Assembly (NCBI RefSeq): GCF_013369485.1
Contig: NZ_JABWEB010000007.1
Span: forward strand, 186,001 to 250,000
From: Massilia sp. BJB1822
GTDB taxonomy: Bacteria > Pseudomonadota > Gammaproteobacteria > Burkholderiales > Burkholderiaceae_D
Length of the DNA stretch: 64,000 nucleotides
Direction: 5' to 3'
Shown here: piece by piece, positions 24,770-33,373 of the stretch
Layout: each line of letters opens with the position of its first letter
How positions within the stretch are numbered: position 1 is the first letter of the stretch
Made by a program: the position numbers and the translations under genes
Notes under the pieces: generated by a model
What the model was told of the DNA's origin: nothing
What the model saw: only the letters and a program-made list of their open reading frames with translations
Databases searched by the model: none

Positions 24770-27682
24770 TTGAAACATAACCTGGTTCTCAAACAAAGCG
24801 TGATCGCGGTCGCGCTCGCAGTAGGCGGCACCCAGTTCGCCGTCGCACAACAAGCTGCCGAGCCGGCAGTGCAGAAGGTCTTCGTGACCGGTTCCAACAT
24901 CAAGCGCGCGGAAAAAGAAGGTTCGTCGCCGATCCAGACCGTGAACGCGAAACAGATCGCGGCTTCCGGCGCCAACACCGTGGCCGAACTGCTGAAGACC
25001 ATTCCAGCCTTCGGCTCCGGCGCGTCCTTCGATACGTCCGCTGGCAGCTTCACCAGCGGCGCCGCCACCGCCTCGCTGCGCGGCATGGGTTCGTCTTCGA
25101 CCCTGGTACTGTTGAACGGCCGCCGTATCACCGCTTCCGCTTACGCTGACCCGAACCAGGGCAAATCGGCTGTATATGACCTGAATTCGATTCCAGTTTC
25201 GGCGCTCGAACGCGTGGAAATCTTCAAGGATGGCGCTTCCGCCGTCTACGGCTCCGATGCTATCGCCGGCGTGATCAACTTCATCACCAAGTCCGACTAC
25301 CGCGGCCTGGAACTGACGGCCAGCGTGGCCGCCAATGATGACGGCGAGTTCGGCAAGCGCACCGTGAGCGGTGTGTGGGGCTTCGGCGATCTGGAAGAGA
25401 ACCGCTTCAACGCGCTGATCTCCTTCGACGTGTCGAAACGCGACAGCACCAATGTGTACGACCAGAAGGACGTGCACAACGACCTGTACCGCTCGATCAA
25501 CGGCCGTCTGAACCCGTACTCCAGCGCCCTGAGCGGTTCGCCTTTCTTCTACAAAGAGAAAACCCCAGGTTCGAAGTCCTTCGCCACCACCTACGCTGAC
25601 CGCGACAAAATCGTTAACCGTCTGGGTTGCGACAAGAGCCAGCAGATCACCGGCGATGCTGCCGCTCACATTCTGCAAGCCACCGATCCCCTGATCGGCC
25701 GCACCTTCTGCAACTACGACACCAACGGCTTCAACGAGGTGCAGAGCGCCGGCAAGGATGCCAACATCCTGTCGCGCTTCACCCTGAAACTGAACGATAA
25801 CCTGACCGCCTTTGCGGAAGCCGGTTACAGCCGTACCGAGCGTACCTATACGGGCGCGCCGATCGCCATGCGTTCGACCAGCTCGTCCTCGATCTTCACC
25901 GCCGACGGCAAGCCTGCCCAGCAATACCAGCTGATCCTGCCGGTGGGCCACGTGGACAATCCGTTCCCGGACGCCCGTTCGGCCGTCGGCTTCCGCATGG
26001 TGAATGCGCGTGGCGGTTCCGAGAACCTGAACGAATCCTTCCGCGTGCTGACCGGCTTGAAAGGCACGACCGGCAACTGGGATTGGGAAACCGGCCTGCT
26101 GTGGAACCGCAGCGAGCGTGAAGGCACCAGCTACGGCCGCCTGCACATGCCAACCCTGAACCGCATCGTGACCGAAGGCCGCAGTATCGCCGACACGATC
26201 AAGGATCCGAATGTGACCCGCGACGTCGTCAACAAAGGCTACGCGCAAGTCAAACAGCTCGATGCCAAAGCTTCGACCACCCTGGGCAAACTGCCTGGCG
26301 GCGATATCGGCCTGGCCATCGGCGGCGAATTCCGCAAAGAAGAAATCAGCCTGACCCCGGACGCGCTGACCGCCAGCGGTCAGATCATCGGTGTGGCGAA
26401 CACCAGCCTGAACGGCGAGCGCAATGTGCGTTCGGCCTTCGTCGAACTGCGTACGCCTTTCCTGAAAAACTGGGAAATGGACTTCGCCGGCCGCTACGAC
26501 AAGTATCCAGGCGAGAAGAGCTTCGTGCCTAAAGTCGGCAGCAAGTGGACCATCAATGAGCGTGTAGCCCTGCGCGGCTCCTTCGCCAAAGGCTTCCGCG
26601 CGCCTGCGCTGTTGCAAGTGGCGCCAGGCGGCGTGCAATCGTTTACCAGCGCGGTTGACTATCTGCGTTGCCCGGACGGTCAGAAGTTCCTGGAAAACGG
26701 CGAGAAAGCCGACTGCAAGAAGAGCTTCTCCAGCCTGTCCGCCTCGACGCCAGACCTGAAGCCGGAAAAATCGAAGTCCTACTCGCTGGGCCTGATCCTG
26801 AATCCGATGAAGGATCTGGACGTCCTGATTGACTGGTATCGCATCAAGAAAACCAGCGAAACCGCTTTGATCGGCGCGCAAGCCGTGATCCAGAATCCAG
26901 GCCGCTACCCGACCGCCGCCGTGATTCGCGATCAGAACCCAGCCACCTGGGTTTCGCAACGCGTTCCTGATCCAGCGGATCCAAGCAAGACCATCTCGGT
27001 GGTAGTCCCGAACTCCGGTCCGATCCAGCAAGTAAACCGCGCCTGGGTCAACCAGGGCAGCACCGAAGTGAGCGGTATCGACTTCGAAGTGGCTTACCGT
27101 AAATCGCTGGGCGACTGGGGCCGTCTGACCCAGAACCTGAGCTGGAGCCACCTGATGGAGTTCCGCCGTGCTGAGCGTCCAGGCTTCCTGGCACACAATC
27201 TGGCCGGTTCCTACGGTAACTACGCTGACCGCGCCGCCAATGTGGACGACAACCCGCGTAACCGTGGTTCCTACTCGATCAACTGGTCGAAGGACGTGCA
27301 CTCGGTCACCGCGACCGTGGACTACGTCGGTCCAGTGTCCCTGGTGACCCGCTGGGATAACGACAAGACCTACAACCCACCAGTCTGCTACTACGGCTAT
27401 AACGCCGATGGCAAGCTGGGCGAAGGCGGTCTGGAGCACTACAGCGAGTACTTCCAAGGCTTGAACAACTGCAGCGTGAAGAGCTGGACCACCGTGGGCC
27501 TGAACTACACCTACACCGGCATCAAGAACCTGACCCTGTCGTTCAACGTGAAGAACCTGTTCGACAAGAAGGCGCCGTATGACCCGCGTTATGGCGATAC
27601 GTCCGACTTCCAGGGCTACGATCCTCAGCTGCACAATGGCATGGGCCGTTACTTCCGTCTGAGCGCAAGCTACAAGTTCTAA
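24770..27682 (+). CDS. TonB-dependent receptor, first member of a tandem pair
   Basis: A 970-residue outer-membrane receptor that starts with TTG, six bases after a GGAG ribosome-binding site. The signal peptide is MKHNLVLKQSVIAVALAVGG...AVAQQ. The plug begins KVFVTGSNIKRAEKEGSSP and includes FKDGASAVYGSDAIAGVIN; the barrel ends YFRLSASYKF. It is a close paralogue of the next gene, with long identical protein stretches such as NQGSTEVSGIDFEVAYRKSL. Its third codon positions contain more A and T than those of its partner, so the two have drifted in codon use. It has its own terminator. Ligand and regulator are unknown. Confidence 0.93.
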   Translation: MKHNLVLKQSVIAVALAVGGTQFAVAQQAAEPAVQKVFVTGSNIKRAEKEGSSPIQTVNAKQIAASGANTVAELLKTIPAFGSGASFDTSAGSFTSGAATASLRGMGSSSTLVLLNGRRITASAYADPNQGKSAVYDLNSIPVSALERVEIFKDGASAVYGSDAIAGVINFITKSDYRGLELTASVAANDDGEFGKRTVSGVWGFGDLEENRFNALISFDVSKRDSTNVYDQKDVHNDLYRSINGRLNPYSSALSGSPFFYKEKTPGSKSFATTYADRDKIVNRLGCDKSQQITGDAAAHILQATDPLIGRTFCNYDTNGFNEVQSAGKDANILSRFTLKLNDNLTAFAEAGYSRTERTYTGAPIAMRSTSSSSIFTADGKPAQQYQLILPVGHVDNPFPDARSAVGFRMVNARGGSENLNESFRVLTGLKGTTGNWDWETGLLWNRSEREGTSYGRLHMPTLNRIVTEGRSIADTIKDPNVTRDVVNKGYAQVKQLDAKASTTLGKLPGGDIGLAIGGEFRKEEISLTPDALTASGQIIGVANTSLNGERNVRSAFVELRTPFLKNWEMDFAGRYDKYPGEKSFVPKVGSKWTINERVALRGSFAKGFRAPALLQVAPGGVQSFTSAVDYLRCPDGQKFLENGEKADCKKSFSSLSASTPDLKPEKSKSYSLGLILNPMKDLDVLIDWYRIKKTSETALIGAQAVIQNPGRYPTAAVIRDQNPATWVSQRVPDPADPSKTISVVVPNSGPIQQVNRAWVNQGSTEVSGIDFEVAYRKSLGDWGRLTQNLSWSHLMEFRRAERPGFLAHNLAGSYGNYADRAANVDDNPRNRGSYSINWSKDVHSVTATVDYVGPVSLVTRWDNDKTYNPPVCYYGYNADGKLGEGGLEHYSEYFQGLNNCSVKSWTTVGLNYTYTGIKNLTLSFNVKNLFDKKAPYDPRYGDTSDFQGYDPQLHNGMGRYFRLSASYKF

Positions 27683-27720
27683 TTGTGCGCGGCCGGCCTT
27701 GCCGGCCCGCCAGACTGCTA

Positions 27721-27749
27721 AACGCCGGGCTTTGCCCGGCGTTTTTTTT
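27721..27749 (+). terminator. Rho-independent terminator
   Basis: AACGCCGGGC-TTT-GCCCGGCGTT is a perfect stem followed by Ts, about 40 bases after the stop codon. Confidence 0.92.
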
Positions 27750-28130
27750 GGCCCACGCAGCGCGTCCCGGCTGTCGCGTCCTGGCCGCAGCCATGGCAAT
27801 CTTATTTTTATGCAAGGCTTGCGCCAAACTTTTGGTACATGAGTTTTGGTTATGCATTCATTTCCTTGATTTATGTTTTTGTGATGAAAGCTGTATGGAC
27901 AACTTGGTGAAAATTGTGATATTTGGAGAGAATTTCGTTTTTATGTCGGTAGAAGCCCGGCTGCACATTTATTTATGCAGTGCAAGTACGCCCTGTCTTT
28001 AACTTGCAACATGTAAGTAACCAAAACTGTCTTTTACGTTCGATAGTGTTTTGATAGGCACCTTGGGCGATCCGATAGGGCTTGCTCAAAGGAAACCCAA
28101 CGACAAAAAAACATTCAAGCGGAGAGAGTT
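27750..28130. other. Spacer before the second TTG-start receptor
   Basis: About 380 bases, AT-rich from about 27800, with no supported gene. Its final 40 bases repeat the leader found before 24770, including an A-rich run followed by ATTCAAGCGGAGAGAGTT, which indicates that the duplication included the translation-initiation region. Confidence 0.55.
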
Positions 28131-31040
28131 TTGAAACATCAACTGGTTCTCAAACAAAGCGTGGTCGCCGTCGCCCTGGCTGTCGGTGGCGCCCAGTTCG
28201 CCATGGCGCAACAGGCCGCCGAGCCCGCCGTGCAAAAGGTCTTCGTGACCGGTTCCAATATCAAGCGCGCCGACAAGGAAGGCTCCTCGCCGATCCAGAC
28301 CGTGAACGCCAAGCAGATCGCCGCCACCGGCGCGAATACCGTGGCCGAGCTGCTCAAGACCATCCCGGCCTTCGGTTCCGGCGCGTCGGTCGACGGTTCC
28401 GACGGCGGCTTCTCGAACGGCGCCGCCACCGCCTCGCTGCGCGGCCTCGGCTCCTCCTCCACCCTGGTGCTGCTGAACGGCCGCCGCATCACCTCGTCCG
28501 CCTACGCCGACCCGAACCAGGGCAAATCGGCGGTCTATGACCTGAATTCCATCCCCGTCTCCGCCATCGAGCGCGTCGAGATCTTCAAGGATGGCGCCTC
28601 GGCCGTGTACGGCTCGGACGCGATTGCCGGCGTGATCAACTTCATCACCAAGTCCGACTACAAGGGCGCCGAACTGGGCGCGAGCATCTCGGCCAATGAT
28701 GAAGGCGAATTCCGCCGCAAGACCGTCAACGGCGTGTGGGGCTTCGGCGACCTGGAGAAGAACCGCTTCAGCGGCCTGATCTCGTTCGACCTGTCCAAGC
28801 GCGACAGCACCCTGATGAGCGGCAACGATGTGCAGCAAGACTTGCTGGGCGCGATCAATGGCCGCATGAATCCGCTGTCCAGCTCGCTGACCGCCTCGCC
28901 CTTCTTCTACAAGGAGCGCAGCCCGGGTTCCAAGACTTTCTTCAACAGCTACGCCGACCGCGCCAACGTCATCAACCGCGTCAACTGCGACCCGTCGCAG
29001 CAGATCACCGGCAGCGTGGCCGCCCACAATCTGCTGCCGACCGACACCCTGGTTGGCCGCACCTTCTGCAATATCAACCTGGACAACTACCGCGAAGTGC
29101 AGGGCGCGGGCAAGGACGGCAATGTGCTGTCGCGCTTCAATGTGCAGGTCAGTGAGAACGTCAGCGCCTTCGCCGAGCTGTCCTACAGCCGCAATGAACG
29201 CAGCTACCTGGGTGCGCCGATCGCCACCCGTTCGACCTCGGCCACCAGCGTGTTCACCGCCGGCCAGCCGGTGCAGAACTTCCAGCTGATCCTGCCGGTC
29301 GGCCACCCGGACAATCCGTTCAGCGATGCGCGCGCGGCCGTCGGTTTCCGCCTGATGAATGCCCAGGGCGGCTCGAAGAACGTCAACGAAGCCTACCGCG
29401 GCCTGGTCGGCCTGAAGGGCACGACCGGCAACTGGGACTGGGAAACCGGCCTGCTGTGGAACCGCAGCAAGCGCGAGGAAATCGGCTACGGCTATATGAT
29501 CAAGGACCAGATCGCGCGCATCATGACCGAGAACCGCACGATCGCCGCCACCATCGCCGACCCGAACGTCACCCACGACACCGTGAACACCGGCTTCGCC
29601 CAGGTCAAGCAGTTCGACGCCAAGGCTTCGACCACCCTCGGCAAGCTGCCGGGCGGCGATATCGGCCTGGCCTTCGGTGGTGAAGTGCGCCAGGAATCGA
29701 TCGGCCTGACGCCGGACGGTTTCATCGCCGCCGGCAAGATCATCGGCCTGGTCGGCTCCAGCCTGGATGGCGAGCGCACCGTGAAATCGGGCTTCGTCGA
29801 ACTGCGTACGCCTTTCCTGCCGAACTGGGAAATGGACTTCGCCGGCCGCTACGACAAATACCCGACCGCCAAGAGCTTCGTGCCCAAGGTCGGCAGCAAG
29901 TGGGTGATCAATGAACGCGTCACGCTGCGCGGCTCCTTCGCCAAGGGCTTCCGCGCCCCGGCCCTGATGCAGATCGCCGAAGGCGGCGTGCAAAGTTTCA
30001 GCACCGCGACCGACACCGTGCGCTGCCCGGACGGCCAGAACTACCTGAAAGGCGCCGACCGCACCGACTGCTCGAAGAGCTTCTCCAGCGTCTCGGCGTC
30101 CGATCCGAACCTGCAGCCGGAAAAATCCAAGTCCTACTCGCTGGGCCTGATCCTGACCCCGATGAAGGATCTCGACATCCTGATCGACTGGTACCGCATC
30201 AAGAAGACCAATGAGACTGCGCTGCTGGGCGCCCAGACCGTGATCGACCACCCGACCGCCTATCCGAAAGGCCAGGTCGTGCGCGACAATAACCCGGCCA
30301 ACTGGGTGTACAAAACGGTTCCTGATCCATCCGATCCGACCGGCAAGAAAACCATCGACGTGGTGGTGCCGAATTCCGGTCCTATCCTGCAGGTGAACCG
30401 CGCCTGGGTGAACCAGGGCAGCACCGAGGTGAGCGGCATCGACTTCGAAGTGGCTTACCGCAAATCGCTGGGCGACTGGGGCCGCCTGACCTCCAACCTG
30501 AACTGGAGCTACTTGAAAGAGTACCGCCGCGCCGAGCATCCTGGCGACGTGGCGGCCAACACGGCCGGTTCGAATGGCGGCCTGTCCGACTGGGCCACCT
30601 CGGTGGGCGACAACCCGCGCAACCGCGCTACCGCCTCCGTCACCTGGAGCAAGGATGTGCACGCCGTGACCGGCGCCGTCAACTACGTTGGCCCGGTTTC
30701 GCTGCTGCGCCGTAGCGACAACACGGAAACCTATGCCGCGCCGTTCTGCCACTATGGCCGCAATGCCGCCGGCAAGACCAACCCGGGCGGTAACGAGAAG
30801 TTCAGCGATTTCTTCCCGAACCTGAACGATTGCGAAGTGAAGAGCTGGACCACCTTCGATGTGAACTATGCTTACACCGGCATCAAGAACCTGACGCTGG
30901 CGTTCAACATCAAGAACCTGTTCGACACCAAGGCGCCGTATGACGTGCGTTACACCACCACCAACTTCCAGGGCTATAACACCCAGCTGCACAATGGCAT
31001 GGGCCGTTATTTCCGCATGAGCGCGAACTACAAGTTCTAA
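28131..31040 (+). CDS. TonB-dependent receptor, second member of a tandem pair
   Basis: A 969-residue paralogue of the preceding receptor, with the same TTG start and ribosome-binding site. Signal peptide: MKHQLVLKQSVVAVALAVGG...AMAQQ. The plug has KVFVTGSNIKRADKEGSSP and FKDGASAVYGSDAIAGVIN, and the barrel ends YFRMSANYKF. Plug and periplasmic side are almost the same as in the neighbour. Differences concentrate in stretches likely to be surface loops (for example the region around residues 230-275 and near the C-terminal third), so the pair may recognise related but different ligands. Its codons are more GC-rich at third positions. A terminator follows. Confidence 0.93.
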   Translation: MKHQLVLKQSVVAVALAVGGAQFAMAQQAAEPAVQKVFVTGSNIKRADKEGSSPIQTVNAKQIAATGANTVAELLKTIPAFGSGASVDGSDGGFSNGAATASLRGLGSSSTLVLLNGRRITSSAYADPNQGKSAVYDLNSIPVSAIERVEIFKDGASAVYGSDAIAGVINFITKSDYKGAELGASISANDEGEFRRKTVNGVWGFGDLEKNRFSGLISFDLSKRDSTLMSGNDVQQDLLGAINGRMNPLSSSLTASPFFYKERSPGSKTFFNSYADRANVINRVNCDPSQQITGSVAAHNLLPTDTLVGRTFCNINLDNYREVQGAGKDGNVLSRFNVQVSENVSAFAELSYSRNERSYLGAPIATRSTSATSVFTAGQPVQNFQLILPVGHPDNPFSDARAAVGFRLMNAQGGSKNVNEAYRGLVGLKGTTGNWDWETGLLWNRSKREEIGYGYMIKDQIARIMTENRTIAATIADPNVTHDTVNTGFAQVKQFDAKASTTLGKLPGGDIGLAFGGEVRQESIGLTPDGFIAAGKIIGLVGSSLDGERTVKSGFVELRTPFLPNWEMDFAGRYDKYPTAKSFVPKVGSKWVINERVTLRGSFAKGFRAPALMQIAEGGVQSFSTATDTVRCPDGQNYLKGADRTDCSKSFSSVSASDPNLQPEKSKSYSLGLILTPMKDLDILIDWYRIKKTNETALLGAQTVIDHPTAYPKGQVVRDNNPANWVYKTVPDPSDPTGKKTIDVVVPNSGPILQVNRAWVNQGSTEVSGIDFEVAYRKSLGDWGRLTSNLNWSYLKEYRRAEHPGDVAANTAGSNGGLSDWATSVGDNPRNRATASVTWSKDVHAVTGAVNYVGPVSLLRRSDNTETYAAPFCHYGRNAAGKTNPGGNEKFSDFFPNLNDCEVKSWTTFDVNYAYTGIKNLTLAFNIKNLFDTKAPYDVRYTTTNFQGYNTQLHNGMGRYFRMSANYKF

Positions 31041-31081
31041 GTTCGCCCAGCGCCGCCGGTCCGCCGGCGGCGCCATGCAGC

Positions 31082-31114
31082 AAGCCGCCCGGCCTCACGG
31101 CCCGGCGGCTTTTT
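31082..31114 (+). terminator. Rho-independent terminator
   Basis: AAGCCGCCCGGCC pairs with GGCCCGGCGGCTT (one mismatch) around TCAC and is followed by five Ts. It closes the four-receptor array. Confidence 0.85.
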
Positions 31115-31146
31115 CTTTGGCCGCGGCTTTTTTGGGGGAGGGTGCC

Positions 31147-31677
31147 TCAGGCCGCCAGACGCCGGCGGTTCCAGGGCATCTTCAGCAGCAGGCGGGCCAG
31201 GCCGCAAAAGCCCGAGACGCCTGCAAACACCAGGCCGCAGCCGACGAAGCCGGGCAGCAGGTGGAGCCAGGGCGTGACCGTGGCGCCCAGTGCCGTTCCC
31301 AAGACGATCATGGAGCCGGCGGCGATCTGCACCTGTCTTTGCAATTCCAGCGGCTGCGAGGCGTCGCGCAGCACCGGCAGGCCAGCCCGCTTCCAGCCAT
31401 CGAGGCCGCCTTCGAGCGCATAGGCCGGCCCTGCCACGCAGGCGGCCAGCGCCGAGGCCTGCAGCCGCGTGCGCTGGCCCGAGCGGCAGTGGAAGATCAC
31501 GGTGCGGCCGGCGGGCAGGGCGCCGTCGGCGCCGGCCTGCAAGCGTTCCAGCGGCAGGTGGCGCGCTTGCGCGATGCGTTCGCGCGCGTGCTCGTCGGCG
31601 GTGCGGATATCGATCAGCAGCGCGCCCTGTTCCAAATGCTGGCGGGCCGCTTGCGGGTTTAACAGGGGCAGGGTCAT
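31147..31677 (-). CDS. Rhodanese domain fused to a DUF2892-like membrane domain
   Basis: A 176-residue protein. Residues about 1-105 form a rhodanese domain with LIDIRTADEHARERI and the active-site loop CRSGQRT (Cys64). Residues about 115-165 form two hydrophobic helices of the DUF2892/YgaP type (SMIVLGTALGATVTPW and LLPGFVGCGLVFAGVSGF), so the enzyme is membrane-attached. YgaP-like proteins handle sulfane sulfur at the inner membrane. The start ATG at 31677 begins the domain; upstream in-frame codons run into the arsR gene. It lies 20 bases behind an ArsR-family gene on the same strand, probably one operon controlled by that repressor. Confidence 0.85.
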   Translation of the reverse strand: MTLPLLNPQAARQHLEQGALLIDIRTADEHARERIAQARHLPLERLQAGADGALPAGRTVIFHCRSGQRTRLQASALAACVAGPAYALEGGLDGWKRAGLPVLRDASQPLELQRQVQIAAGSMIVLGTALGATVTPWLHLLPGFVGCGLVFAGVSGFCGLARLLLKMPWNRRRLAA

Positions 31678-31697
31678 GGGGCGCTTCCTTTGCAAAT

Positions 31698-32024
31698 TCA
31701 GGGACAGAAAATTTCCTTGAGCGTGGCGACCAGCTTGATCACTTCCGGATTGTCGAGCCGGTAGTACAGGGTCTGGGCTTCGCGCCGGTAAGCCACCAAG
31801 CCCTCTTCGCGCATGCGCGCCAGATGCTGGGACAGGGCCGACTGGCTCAGCGGCAGGTATTCGTTGAGCGCGCTGACCGCCATCTCGCCGCGCTCGATCA
31901 GCAGGCACAGCACCAGCAAGCGGTGCTCGTTGCCGATGGCCCGCAGCAGGGCGGCGGCGCGCGCCGCGCTCTGCTGCAGAAAAACTTGATCTGGATTATC
32001 AGTTGGCATCTTCAAATGGTACAT
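31698..32024 (-). CDS. ArsR family repressor, BigR/SqrR-like
   Basis: A 108-residue winged-helix repressor. The helix-turn-helix is LPLSQSALSQHLARMREEGLV and the wing is REAQTLYYRLD. The protein has only two cysteines, Cys40 (LVLCLLIERGE) and Cys107 (EIFCP). Their positions match the pair that forms a polysulfide bridge in the persulfide sensors SqrR and BigR, while the metal-binding CVC motif of arsenic sensors is absent. It likely represses its own operon, including the downstream rhodanese gene, until reactive sulfur is present. The start at 32024 has AGAAG five bases upstream; a second ATG at codon 6 has no good spacing. Confidence 0.85.
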   Translation of the reverse strand: MYHLKMPTDNPDQVFLQQSAARAAALLRAIGNEHRLLVLCLLIERGEMAVSALNEYLPLSQSALSQHLARMREEGLVAYRREAQTLYYRLDNPEVIKLVATLKEIFCP

Positions 32025-32030
32025 TAGATT

Positions 32031-32060
32031 CTTCTAAATTAGAATAACCTAAATTAGAAG
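32031..32060. promoter_or_regulatory. Inverted-repeat operator of the ArsR-type repressor
   Basis: CTTCTAAATTAG and CTAAATTAGAAG form a 12-base inverted repeat with one mismatch around AATAAC. It lies between the divergent arsR and AhpD-like genes, directly before the arsR start codon. The AT-rich palindrome stands out in a GC-rich background and is the obvious binding site for the repressor, so it could control both directions. Confidence 0.75.
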
Positions 32061-32101
32061 GCTTTGCATGGGGCAGGCCGGTTTTCGTGGAAGCAGGTGA
32101 G

Positions 32102-32467
32102 ATGACGATTAAATACGGTGCATTGACGCAGGAAATCTCGGCCAATCTGGCGCCGCTGCGCCGGGGCATTCCGAACGTGATGAAGGCGTTTAACGAACTG
32201 GGCAAGTCGGCCATCGCCGATGGCGCGCTCGACGCCAAGACCAAGGAGCTGATCGCGCTGGCCATCGGCGTGGCGGCGCGCTGCGACGGCTGCCTGGGTT
32301 TCCACACCAAGGCGCTGGTGCGGCTGGGCGCCAGCGAAGCCGAGGTGCAGGAAACCCTGGGCGTGGCGATCTATATGGGCGGCGGCCCCTCGGTCATGTA
32401 TGCGGCCAACGCCATGGCGGCCTTCCAGGAATTTGCCGCCGCTGCGGCCCAGCCGGCAGCGGCCTGA
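32102..32467 (+). CDS. AhpD-like (carboxymuconolactone decarboxylase family) protein
   Basis: A 121-residue all-helical protein of the CMD/AhpD family. It has the redox motif CDGCLGFH (Cys61, Cys64, His68), which fits the AhpD-type CxxC-xxx-H active site. The preceding helix DAKTKELIALAIGVAARC is typical. Members reduce peroxide-linked or acyl-linked partners; the partner here is unknown. The ATG at 32102 follows CAGGTG; a GTG five codons upstream is less likely. It is divergent from the ArsR-rhodanese operon and the operator between them may control it, which would place it in a sulfur or redox stress response. It converges on rsmE. Confidence 0.82.
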   Translation: MTIKYGALTQEISANLAPLRRGIPNVMKAFNELGKSAIADGALDAKTKELIALAIGVAARCDGCLGFHTKALVRLGASEAEVQETLGVAIYMGGGPSVMYAANAMAAFQEFAAAAAQPAAA

Positions 32468-32499
32468 GGTGCGGCGCCGGGAGGTCAGCTAGATATATG

Positions 32500-33222
32500 T
32501 CAGGCGGGATCCCAGGCACCATTCAGGATGGCGAGGGCGGCCAGGGCAGCTGTTTCGGTGCGCAGCACGCGCGGCCCCATGGACAGGGGCAGGGCGCCGG
32601 CAGCGATGGCGGCGTCCTCCTCCTCGGTGGTGAAGCCGCCTTCCGGGCCAACCAGCAAGCTGAGATCCTGCGCCGGGTTGCGCTGCGCCCATTGCGCCAG
32701 CGAGGCATCGGCGCGCGGGCTGAGCAGAATGCGCTGCGGCACCGGCCGTGCCAGCCACTCGCGCAGCTCGAGCGGTTCGGCCAGGCTGGCCAGCCGGTTG
32801 CGTCCGCTTTGCTCGGCGGCGGCCACGATCACGCCCTGCCAGTGCGCCAGTTTTTTCTCGGCCCGTTCGGCCGACAGGCGCACCACGCAGCGCCGCGCCG
32901 CCAGCGGCTGCACGGCCGCCACGCCCAGTTCCATGGCTTTTTCGATAATCCAGTCCATCTTCGTGCCTTCGGGCAGGGCTTGCGCCAGGGTCACGGCATA
33001 CGGTAGTTCCGCCTCGCGCGCAGTGAAGGCGCCGATGGTGGCCGTGGCGCGCTTTTTGCCGACTTCATCCAGCACGGCAGCATATTCGCCGCCGCGGCCG
33101 TCGAACAGGCTCAGCGTCTCGCCGGGCGCCAGACGCAGCACATGGACGTGGTGGGCCACTTCGGGCGGCAGGTCGAGGGTCAGGCCAGGGGAGAGCGGCT
33201 GGGCGCAGTAAAAACGGGGCAT
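32500..33222 (-). CDS. rsmE: 16S rRNA (uracil1498-N3)-methyltransferase
   Basis: A 240-residue SPOUT-class methyltransferase that methylates U1498 of 16S rRNA with S-adenosylmethionine. An N-terminal PUA-like part (MPRFYCAQPL, EVAHHVHVLRLAPGE) is followed by the knotted catalytic part with LLVGPEGGFTTEE and the C-terminal SMGPRVLRTETAALAAL, both signatures of RsmE. The start at 33222 matches the family N-terminus; longer in-frame extensions are outside the family. It is divergent from tkt. Its length is normal for the family. Confidence 0.95.
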   Translation of the reverse strand: MPRFYCAQPLSPGLTLDLPPEVAHHVHVLRLAPGETLSLFDGRGGEYAAVLDEVGKKRATATIGAFTAREAELPYAVTLAQALPEGTKMDWIIEKAMELGVAAVQPLAARRCVVRLSAERAEKKLAHWQGVIVAAAEQSGRNRLASLAEPLELREWLARPVPQRILLSPRADASLAQWAQRNPAQDLSLLVGPEGGFTTEEEDAAIAAGALPLSMGPRVLRTETAALAALAILNGAWDPA

Positions 33223-33373
33223 TGCGGATTTTCCGGTGTGATTTGAATGCGCAATTTTAAAGCGCGGCCCCCCGCTCTGGTAAAATATCAGGTTCAGCAG
33301 GTAGCGCCGGTTTAGGCCGCGCCCGCGATGCAACACCTGGCAACGAATTCCAAACCTTCCGCGACACACCACA

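Noticed and set aside
17712..31040. Genomic island with mobility genes around the four-receptor array
   Set aside because: No integrase, transposase, tRNA or direct repeats were found at either end; tandem duplication is enough to explain the array.
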